The notes beneath the pieces were generated by a model. The model saw only the letters and a list, made by a program, of their open reading frames with translations. It made no database searches and was not told the DNA's origin. Of a DNA stretch of 64,000 nt, positions 26,124-33,199 are shown piece by piece. The DNA lies in contig JBGSKO010000211.1 of NCBI GenBank assembly GCA_041741155.1, forward strand, positions 62,001-126,000, in the 5' to 3' direction. The first letter of the stretch is position 1, and the number at the start of each line of letters is the position of its first letter. A program made the position numbers and the translations under genes. Source of the DNA: M3007 sp041741155. Its GTDB lineage: Bacteria > Bacteroidota > Bacteroidia > Chitinophagales > Saprospiraceae.

Positions 26124-28298
26124 TTAGGGGCGCGAACCGTTTGTGCCGAAGTGCAGGTTTTCTTGAAAAAACAAATCAATTTTATCAAAAAGATGTGCGC
26201 GATCCCTACCCATTACATTGTGTGCGTGTTCCGGGTAAACGAAATAGTCAATTTGTTTGCCCTTTTTCACGCACTCGCGGATGTAACGCAGGGAGTGTTG
26301 CCACAGCACCACATCGTCGGACGAGCCGTGTATCATCAGCAGGCGGCCATTGAGGTTGTCAATGTGGTTGAACAAACTGTTACGCGCGTATCCTTCCGGG
26401 TTTTCCTGTGGCGTATCCATGTACCGCTCGGTGTACATGATTTCGTACATACGCCAGTCAATGACCGGGCCGCCGGCTACAGCGCACTTGAATGTTCCGG
26501 CAGATTCCGGTCGGGTCATCAGGGAGGTTGCCATGAAACCGCCGTAGCTCCAGCCGTACACGCCGAGTCGTGTGGTGTCCACGAAAGACTGGCTTTTCAG
26601 GTATTGCACGCCGGCAAGTTGGTCTGCGATCTCCACATCGCCAAGGCGGCGGTGAATGGCGCTTTCAAATTCATAGCCGCGATTAGCCGATCCGCGTCCG
26701 TCCATGCTGAATACGATACAGCCCTGCTGGGCCAAACGGTGCATCCAGAGTTCGGCGGCGTTGAGCCAGGTATTGTTTACCAACTGCACGTGCGGGCCAT
26801 TGTAGAGATAGACCAGCACGGGATATTTCCGGTTTGCATCAAAATTGGTGGGCAAAATGATGCGGGCATTGAGCGCAGGGCCACCGGGCGAGGGGATCGT
26901 AACGAGGCGGGTTTCGCCGAGTGCGTACTCCTCCACGGGGTTTTTGGCGCTGAAGGCGATCTTGCTGTCAGCCGGTTTTTTCACCGGATAAGCATAAATA
27001 TTGCGCGGCGTAGTGGCGCTCGAAAAAACATCCAGCGCCCAGTCGCCCGTAGAGTTGACGAGCACATTATGTGTACCCGGTTCGGGGCTATTGATCCGCG
27101 TTTGGCTGGCATTGGAGGCGATTTCGGATGTCAGACAATGGCGGTTCATGCCGCTTTCGTCCGCCATTTGGTAAAAACAGCGTTTTCCGTCCTTAGAAAA
27201 ACCAATGAACCGGGTCACTGGCGCATTCCCGGTGCTGATTTGGCGCAGCATTTTTCCGGAGGTGTTGTATAGGTACAAGTGGTTGTAGCCGTTGCGCTCG
27301 CTGTGCCAGATAAAATCGGTATTGGAGCCGGGCACGAACACCGGTGGGTTTTCGGGTTCCACCCATTTGTCGCTGGTTTCCTCAAACAGGGTTTTCACCA
27401 AAGCGCCCGAGCCGGTATCGTACTGGTTGAGCCACATCCGGTTTTGTTCCCGGTTGACCACAGCGATGAGGACGTGCTTATCGTCGGGTGTCCAGGCGAT
27501 ATTGGTCAGGTATTGTTCGGCCGGTTCGCCGGTCTTGATGTACCATTTCTGGCCCGTTTGGGTATCGTACACACCGACGGTGACGTGGTGGCTGGTGGCG
27601 CCCGCGTAGGGGTAGCGCACTTGCCGCGCCTGGGCGGGCATAGAGTCGAGGATATAGACCGGGTACTGGGTCACCATACGTTCATCCATGCGGTAAAAAG
27701 CCAGATAGCGCCCCGAGGGACTCCAAAACGTGCCCTTTGTTATTCCAAATTCCTGCCGGTGTACGCTCTCGCCATACACGATGCCGTCCTGTTCGCTTTG
27801 GGCCACGCCGAGTTCTTTGCCTCCGATGTTGACCCACAAGCCTTTGTCGCGGGTGTATGCTGCCTTGTGACTTTTTTCATGGATGTCGAGGTTGGCGGCG
27901 CCCTCCGGGAATCCGTTTTTGCGCGTCAGCGTGCCGTCCAGGTTGTAGGAATAGATGGCGGTTTTGGTTTGAAACCAGATATTTTTCTCGTCTGTCCAGG
28001 AGATGCCGGGCATTCCTTTTAGAACTTCGGCGCCTTGTTTCTCCAGTCCGGCATTGATGCCCGCGAGCAGATCGAGGGTGTCGGTAGCGAGGTCGGCGGC
28101 GTTGACGCGCACGAGTTTGTTGTTGGCGACGTGTACAAACTGGTTGCCACCCGGTATCCACTGGAGTTGGCGGAGGTTGGCCGGCGCGAGAGTCGTGCGG
28201 CCTTTCAGGATGGCATCGGCCATGGTGAAAGGCTTTTGGGCGCCGAGCAGCGCAGGGAGGGCGAGCAAGAGCAAGCCGAACAGGGCAATTTTTTTCAT
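26124..28298 (-). CDS. S9 family peptidase, dipeptidyl peptidase IV-like
   Basis: The 724-residue exported serine peptidase has a signal peptide (MKKIALFGLLLLALPALLGAQ), a beta-propeller DPP-IV N-terminal domain (about 90-480) and an alpha/beta hydrolase domain with nucleophile motif GWSYGGFMATS, Asp in HGSSDDVVLWQHS and His in YPEHAHNVMG. It would release X-Pro or X-Ala dipeptides in the periplasm or at the surface. The propeller shows the family RYPYAGATSHHVTVGV segment. A TACCTTTG box (28332-28325) lies 27 nt upstream of the ATG. It heads a minus-strand set that runs through the kinase pair to recG. Confidence 0.93.
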   Translation of the reverse strand: MKKIALFGLLLLALPALLGAQKPFTMADAILKGRTTLAPANLRQLQWIPGGNQFVHVANNKLVRVNAADLATDTLDLLAGINAGLEKQGAEVLKGMPGISWTDEKNIWFQTKTAIYSYNLDGTLTRKNGFPEGAANLDIHEKSHKAAYTRDKGLWVNIGGKELGVAQSEQDGIVYGESVHRQEFGITKGTFWSPSGRYLAFYRMDERMVTQYPVYILDSMPAQARQVRYPYAGATSHHVTVGVYDTQTGQKWYIKTGEPAEQYLTNIAWTPDDKHVLIAVVNREQNRMWLNQYDTGSGALVKTLFEETSDKWVEPENPPVFVPGSNTDFIWHSERNGYNHLYLYNTSGKMLRQISTGNAPVTRFIGFSKDGKRCFYQMADESGMNRHCLTSEIASNASQTRINSPEPGTHNVLVNSTGDWALDVFSSATTPRNIYAYPVKKPADSKIAFSAKNPVEEYALGETRLVTIPSPGGPALNARIILPTNFDANRKYPVLVYLYNGPHVQLVNNTWLNAAELWMHRLAQQGCIVFSMDGRGSANRGYEFESAIHRRLGDVEIADQLAGVQYLKSQSFVDTTRLGVYGWSYGGFMATSLMTRPESAGTFKCAVAGGPVIDWRMYEIMYTERYMDTPQENPEGYARNSLFNHIDNLNGRLLMIHGSSDDVVLWQHSLRYIRECVKKGKQIDYFVYPEHAHNVMGRDRAHLFDKIDLFFQENLHFGTNGSRP

Positions 28299-28324
28299 AA
28301 ATCCGAGATTGATGGCAGGGCGGA

Positions 28325-28332
28325 CAAAGGTA
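28325..28332 (-). promoter_or_regulatory. Possible -7 element before the S9 peptidase gene
   Basis: TACCTTTG on the minus strand fits TAnnTTTG at a sensible distance from the ATG (27 nt), but no TTG is found at the -33 position. It is listed as a weak promoter candidate. Confidence 0.35.
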
Positions 28333-28449
28333 GCACGGGAGGCGGGGTTGTGGCTGGTATCCGGACTGCTTTCGACAGAGCAGGGAAAGAGGCGCCTGAA
28401 TTCAAGTTTTGTCGGTACGTTTGTTGGCTTTAACCTGATGCTCCTGTCT

Positions 28450-29673
28450 ATGCGCTACTTTATTATCGGGTTTATTCGTGCTTCTTTGGCATTATTCGCT
28501 CTCTTGGTACTTTATTTTAACATAAAACTATATGATGCTCCTGAGTGCGGTGCCACACCAAACGGATATGTAAACACAGATGTCGTCCGACAACTGCATT
28601 TTTTACGGCGAGCTTTGTATCAGGAAAGTGCGGGCGAAGCCATGCAAAATTTGTATCCCGAAGGGTATGTTTTTAGCTACTCCCTGAATGGCCTGGCATG
28701 GTGTGCAGTGGCGGAGACACTTGCCCCGGAAGCGCCTCTTCGGCAAGAAGCCCTGGCGACGGCGGCACGCAGTCTTCGCGCATTGGATTCTCCGGCGGGT
28801 AAAAACGTGTTCGATGTGCGGCTGCCGTTGAAATACGGGGCATTTTACAGGGGCTGGACGGCTTATCTTCGCGGGCGTTTGCTAAGTCTGTTTCCGACCG
28901 CAATACGTGATGCCCGGCAAGTAGCGCAATTTCAGGAGGACTGCGCTGCCATTGCCCGGGCCGTTACCCAAACCGAACAGCCTTACCTGGAATCGTACGG
29001 AGGGGCTGCCTGGCCTGCCGACAACATCGTTTGCCTTGCGGCGCTTTCCTTACACGACAAAATCATGGAACCACGGTTCCAATCCGTAAAAAAGGAGTGG
29101 CTGAGTCGCATACAACATACAATGCTGCCGGAGTACGAATTGATCCCACACGACTATGATTTGGTAAATGGTCGGTCACCAGCAGGGGTTCGAGGTTCTT
29201 CTCAAAGTCTGATGCTGGTTTTTCTTCCCGAAATAGACTCGGCATTTGCTGCCGTGCAGTATCATAATTTCCGAAAGCATTTTTTGGTACACCGAGTAGG
29301 GCTTCCGGGCATCCGTGAATATCCCGGCGGATTACCCGGGTCAGGCGACATTGATTCAGGCCCGGTGGTCTTGGGTATCGGCGGAGCAGCGACCATCGTG
29401 GGCATCAAAGCAGCGCAACAATACCAGGATTGGGACTTAGCTGTGGCGCTGCGAAATAGCGTGGAAACCCTATTGTTTCCACAAGAAAGCGGCACAGAAA
29501 AAACCTACCTGTGTGGAAAACTCCCGATACTTGACGCTTTCCTGGCGTGGAGCAATGCCGGAATTTGTGTGGCTTGCCGGCAGCAGACGGGGGCGTGGCG
29601 ATGGACTTTTCAAGTTTTTTCGGTACTGTTGCTTGTGCTTTGTGCTTTTTTGATGCGGAGGCAAACGAAGTAA
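28450..29673 (+). CDS. Membrane-anchored protein of unknown function
   Basis: The 407-residue product has a hydrophobic segment at each end (RYFIIGFIRASLALFALLVLY at 2-22 and FQVFSVLLLVLCAFLM near the C-terminus). The region between is mainly helical and looks periplasmic. Motifs such as SYGGAAWPADNIVCLAALSLHD and a Gly-rich SGPVVLGIGGAATIVGIKAA recall alpha/alpha-toroid proteins, but no family or catalytic residues can be named. ATG 28450 is used; ATG 28438 is also in frame. A TACGTTTG -7-like box at 28416-28423 fits either start. The 3' end abuts the predicted minus-strand small RNA. Confidence 0.72.
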   Translation: MRYFIIGFIRASLALFALLVLYFNIKLYDAPECGATPNGYVNTDVVRQLHFLRRALYQESAGEAMQNLYPEGYVFSYSLNGLAWCAVAETLAPEAPLRQEALATAARSLRALDSPAGKNVFDVRLPLKYGAFYRGWTAYLRGRLLSLFPTAIRDARQVAQFQEDCAAIARAVTQTEQPYLESYGGAAWPADNIVCLAALSLHDKIMEPRFQSVKKEWLSRIQHTMLPEYELIPHDYDLVNGRSPAGVRGSSQSLMLVFLPEIDSAFAAVQYHNFRKHFLVHRVGLPGIREYPGGLPGSGDIDSGPVVLGIGGAATIVGIKAAQQYQDWDLAVALRNSVETLLFPQESGTEKTYLCGKLPILDAFLAWSNAGICVACRQQTGAWRWTFQVFSVLLLVLCAFLMRRQTK

Positions 29674-29679
29674 CCGGAC

Positions 29680-29763
29680 AAAAAAAAGAGGCAGTGCCAC
29701 CACAGCACTACCTCAGCCCTAACCAAATAAAACCAAATTATCTTCTTTCACTTGTTTTTGGTT
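29680..29763 (-). ncRNA. Predicted small RNA, about 80 nt, with its own promoter and terminator
   Basis: On the minus strand a consensus promoter (29798-29767) is followed by about 80 nt ending in a strong intrinsic terminator: GAGGTAGTGC pairs with GCACTGCCTC (29714-29705 with 29697-29688, one G-U pair, 7-nt loop) and then eight T's (29687-29680). The genes on both sides are on the plus strand, so no coding gene uses this promoter. Inside is a possible 10-codon peptide frame, GTG at 29751 to TAG at 29719 (VKEDNLVLFG). It could be an sRNA, an mRNA leader remnant, or a micro-peptide gene. Confidence 0.55.
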
Positions 29764-29766
29764 CTA

Positions 29767-29798
29767 CAAAGGTAAATCCCTTTGTGTAACATATACAA
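29767..29798 (-). promoter_or_regulatory. Bacteroidota-type promoter for the predicted small RNA
   Basis: On the minus strand TTG (29798-29796), a 21-nt spacer and TACCTTTG (29774-29767) match the phylum consensus. It points away from the M28 gene, and the only downstream unit is the terminator at about 29680-29714. Confidence 0.6.
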
Positions 29799-29989
29799 GA
29801 AGAAGGCGGATTTTTTTTCTTTTTTTGTTAAAAAAAATCGTAGAAAAAATTGAAAAATGGCTGAAGTATTCCCAAATTTAAAAATACGCCGCACTGTTTT
29901 TTATCAAAAATAAAAACTGTAAAATCTTATTCCAAATAAAGGTGAAGTTTAGGCTATCATTTAAAACATAATTTTATTCGTTTTGATTC

Positions 29990-31417
29990 ATGGAAAATAA
30001 TTGGAAGATAACTTCAAAAGAGGTGTTCAAGGCCGTTGTGCTTATTGTATTTGCTACACGCTACCCGGCGTTGCCTGCACAAACTCCGGATCATGCTACT
30101 GACGCAGCGGTTATCCGAAAGATATACGACCAGGCCCTTACCGACGGATTGTGTTACCCGTGGCTACGCGACCTGTGTTTTGATGTGGGCCACCGCCTGA
30201 GCGGAAGCGTCGGCGCCGAAAAAGCCGTCCGGTGGTCAAAGGCTGTGCTCGATACGGTAGGCCTCGACTCCGTTTGGCTGCAGCCGGTGTTGGTGCCGCA
30301 CTGGGAGCGCGGCGCGGCGGAAGAAGTGCTGGTGATTGGTACGAAAAAACGCGCAGGTATCCGGCTCGACGCCCTGGCGCTCGGCGGCTCGGTCAGTACC
30401 AATGGCAAAACATTGTCCGGGGAAGTGGTGGAAGTCACCTCCTGGCAAGAGCTGGACGATCTTGGCGAGCGCGGAATCCGCGGGAAAATGGTGTTCTATA
30501 ACCGCCCCATGGACCCCACCAAAATCCGTACGTTCGAAGCGTATGGCGGCGCAGTGGACCAGCGCGTACATGGCGCCGCACGCGCAGCCAAATATGGAGC
30601 AACCGGCGTATTGGTGCGTTCCATGGGCCTGCGCCTCGACGACTACCCGCATACCGGAACCTTGCGCTACGATACTACGGTGACAAGCATTCCCGCCGCG
30701 GCAATCAGCACCAATGCCGCCGAACGACTCAGTGCATTGCTGCAAACAGAAAGCACGGCTCGTGTATCCATGAAACTCGATTGCCGTACCCTTCCCGACG
30801 CACCTTCTTACAATGTAATCGGTGAAATCCGTGGCTCGGAATTTCCAGATCAGGTCATTCTCGTGGGCGGCCACCTGGATAGCTGGGATGTGGGCCACGG
30901 TGCGCACGACGACGGCGCCGGTTGTACCCAAAGCATGGATGTACTGCGCTACTTCCGGCAAATGGGCTACAAACCCCGCCATACCATCCGTTGTGTATTG
31001 TTTATGAACGAAGAAAACGGCTTGCGCGGCGGCCAGGAGTACGCCCGCGAGGCAGCGCGCAAAGGCGAATTTCACGTTTGCGCAATCGAGAGCGACGCAG
31101 GCGGATTTACGCCCCGTGGCTTCGGTTTTGATGCTGAAGAATCTGTGCTGAACAAGTTTTTTGAAAAAGTTGCCGTCCATCAGGACTTGCTTGAGCCCTA
31201 CGGCCTGAAACTTTCCAAGGGCGGATCGGGCGCCGATATCAGTCCACTGAAGGGGCAGAAAGGTTTGCTCAGCGGCTTTTCGCCCGATTCACAACGCTAT
31301 TTCGACTACCACCATACCGCTGCGGATGTGTTTGAGGCCGTGAGCAAACGCGAACTGGAACTCGGCGCAGCTAGCATGGCGGCACTGGTATATTTGCTGG
31401 ACAAATACGGACTATAA
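29990..31417 (+). CDS. M28 family metallopeptidase (carboxypeptidase Q-like), exported
   Basis: The 475-residue protein has an N-terminal hydrophobic signal (about 12-30, ending ALPAQ), a PA-domain-like insert (about 120-260) and an M28 zinc peptidase domain. Zinc ligands are visible: H in GGHLDSWDVG, D in GAHDDGAG, E-E in FMNEENGLRGG, the DAGG block and a late HHTAADVFEAV. The organisation resembles carboxypeptidase Q (plasma glutamate carboxypeptidase) and its bacterial relatives, which cleave dipeptides or C-terminal residues in the periplasm. The stop codon lies inside the terminator hairpin that separates it from the following four-gene cluster. Confidence 0.92.
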   Translation: MENNWKITSKEVFKAVVLIVFATRYPALPAQTPDHATDAAVIRKIYDQALTDGLCYPWLRDLCFDVGHRLSGSVGAEKAVRWSKAVLDTVGLDSVWLQPVLVPHWERGAAEEVLVIGTKKRAGIRLDALALGGSVSTNGKTLSGEVVEVTSWQELDDLGERGIRGKMVFYNRPMDPTKIRTFEAYGGAVDQRVHGAARAAKYGATGVLVRSMGLRLDDYPHTGTLRYDTTVTSIPAAAISTNAAERLSALLQTESTARVSMKLDCRTLPDAPSYNVIGEIRGSEFPDQVILVGGHLDSWDVGHGAHDDGAGCTQSMDVLRYFRQMGYKPRHTIRCVLFMNEENGLRGGQEYAREAARKGEFHVCAIESDAGGFTPRGFGFDAEESVLNKFFEKVAVHQDLLEPYGLKLSKGGSGADISPLKGQKGLLSGFSPDSQRYFDYHHTAADVFEAVSKRELELGAASMAALVYLLDKYGL

Positions 31418-31446
31418 GTGCCGAGTTAATTCAGTCTCGGCACTTA
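31415..31446 (+). terminator. Terminator-like hairpin after the M28 peptidase gene
   Basis: An 11-bp perfect stem (TAAGTGCCGAG at 31415-31425 with CTCGGCACTTA at 31436-31446) surrounds a 10-nt loop and is followed, after a few bases, by ATTTTTC. It overlaps the stop codon and marks the boundary before the CHAT/TIR cluster. The T-run is short, so some read-through is possible. Confidence 0.6.
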
Positions 31447-31464
31447 GTCCCAAATTTTTCAAAC

Positions 31465-33144
31465 TTGACCTACTTCCATTTTTTCATAGGCGACCGGGAG
31501 GTCAGTCTGCACGTGACCGGGCCGGATGGTGCGGCGCCCGAGCAGGCCAAGGCGGCATTGAATTTTGAGGACACGCTCTTCAGCGCGCTCAATGTTCTGC
31601 ACCGCCTGATGGCTTCCGGCGGTGGGCACGGCAGTTATCACCCCAATCGCGCCTTCATCCGCAAGATTGGCCGGATTCAAGCCTCCCTGCTGAATATAAC
31701 CGCCACCGACCCGGCCAGGCCGACCGACGTGCAGGTTTTGTTTGAAAAACAATGGAAGTTGCTCGCGAATGATGCCCAGGCACGGGCTTGTTTTTCGTTC
31801 GACTTCGCCCAGCAACCGCCCTATACCGAACTGGCCGAGTTGCCCTGGGAGTTTCTGTCGTATCAAAATCAGGACCTGGCACTCGGTACCGCGCCGTCTT
31901 GCGATTTTGTCCGAAAAATCCAGCAGCCTGCGCCGCCTCCTCCGCCCGCGCCGGTGCCTGTAGCAGAGGCTTTGCGTGTCTTGCTGCTCATTGGCGAACC
32001 CGATCTTGATGCCTTGCGCCGTGCCGATCAGCCGCTGGTGGCCTACCGCGAATCGTATGTGTACCGCTTGCTGCGGGTTTATGAAAATCTGGCCAATGCC
32101 CAAGCGGGTCGCCTGCACTTGCGCGTGTTGTTTCAGCCGCGCCGTGCAGAAATCCAGCAGGCCCAGCCTCAGCGCCGGGCCGTGGTTTTCGATGAATTTC
32201 TCGACCGGTTTCAGAAAAACATGGTGGAACCCGACGGCGACCCGATCCGCAGTCGCGACAATCAGGACTTCCAGCCACACGTCGTACATTTTTTCGGACA
32301 TGTCGCCATGGACGAGCGCGACGAAGAAACGGTAGCCTGCATCAACGACGAGGGCGGGCTGGACTTTGTGCCCAGCCAGGCGTTTGCCGCTTGTTTTGCC
32401 GCTGCGCCGCCCGGCCTGTTTATCCTGCAAGCACCGGAGGGGGTGCAACTGCACCGCGGACCTTTTTCGCAGAGCGGTCTTCTGGCTGATCTGGCCCAGA
32501 AGCGCGTGCCTTATATCCTGAGTTTTCAGCACCCGGTGGGCGAGCAAGGTTCTCTGGCGTTTTTGCGCGACCTGTACCAACGCCTGTTCGATGCCCAGAG
32601 CGTGCCGGCAGCCGTCACCGCCGCCCGTGCGCGCCTGAACCGGGACACGGGTAGCCTCGCCGACCTTCATGCCTTTGGCAGCCCGGCGCTGTACACCACC
32701 CTGGCACAACCCCTGTATCTTGGTTTGTTGTCCAATATCCAGCCTGCCGCCACCGACACGGATAGCGCCGGCGCTGTGGCTACGATGAGTCTGACAGAGA
32801 AAATCGCCTGGTATGGCACGGAAATCCGGCGTCTGGTGGAGCACAGCGAACTGGAGGCCGCTCTGGAAAAATACCGGGAGATTGTGCATATTGCCATCCG
32901 CTCTCCGGATTCCAATATAGCCCTTGCGGAATCGTATCAGGATGAGATGAGCAGTTTGTTCATGCGGTTCAACGATGCGAAAATATCGCAGCAACGCGGA
33001 GATATTACCATAGCCGAACGCTCGCGGCAATACCAGAGCGTGGGCAACGCACTGCTGGATAACTTTAAGCCAAGCCGTTTTCCCGGCATTACCCAAAAAA
33101 CGCCTGCCGATAAACCTGTAGCGAATACCCCCCGACTGCGGTAG
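31465..33144 (+). CDS. CHAT-like pseudo-protease with C-terminal effector-associated (EAD-like) domain
   Basis: The 559-residue protein has an N-terminal strand-rich part (1-160, with ELPWEFLSYQ typical of the region before CHAT), a Pro-rich linker (about 153-167) and a caspase-like CHAT region (about 170-420). The His motif HVVHFFGH is present (H279). At the Cys position, where CHAT proteases read S-A-C-E-S, this protein reads LQAPEG, with P324 aligned to the catalytic Cys, so it is probably inactive as a protease. Residues about 450-535 form a helical domain (EIRRLVEHSELEAALEKY) that aligns with the N-terminus of the TIR protein of the same cluster. It starts at TTG 31465 because the first in-frame ATG would remove the conserved N-terminal strands. 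It is first of four same-strand genes. Confidence 0.75.
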   Translation: MTYFHFFIGDREVSLHVTGPDGAAPEQAKAALNFEDTLFSALNVLHRLMASGGGHGSYHPNRAFIRKIGRIQASLLNITATDPARPTDVQVLFEKQWKLLANDAQARACFSFDFAQQPPYTELAELPWEFLSYQNQDLALGTAPSCDFVRKIQQPAPPPPPAPVPVAEALRVLLLIGEPDLDALRRADQPLVAYRESYVYRLLRVYENLANAQAGRLHLRVLFQPRRAEIQQAQPQRRAVVFDEFLDRFQKNMVEPDGDPIRSRDNQDFQPHVVHFFGHVAMDERDEETVACINDEGGLDFVPSQAFAACFAAAPPGLFILQAPEGVQLHRGPFSQSGLLADLAQKRVPYILSFQHPVGEQGSLAFLRDLYQRLFDAQSVPAAVTAARARLNRDTGSLADLHAFGSPALYTTLAQPLYLGLLSNIQPAATDTDSAGAVATMSLTEKIAWYGTEIRRLVEHSELEAALEKYREIVHIAIRSPDSNIALAESYQDEMSSLFMRFNDAKISQQRGDITIAERSRQYQSVGNALLDNFKPSRFPGITQKTPADKPVANTPRLR

Positions 33145-33199
33145 TGGGGCATACAGCCGAAAAACACGCTAACACCAAGGCACCCAAACACGTACAAAA

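Noticed and set aside
31459..33096. Long antisense open frame (545 codons) across the CHAT-like gene
   Set aside because: It is a shadow of a GC-rich sense gene with clear domain content; its own translation has no motif and the sense gene shows conserved CHAT features.
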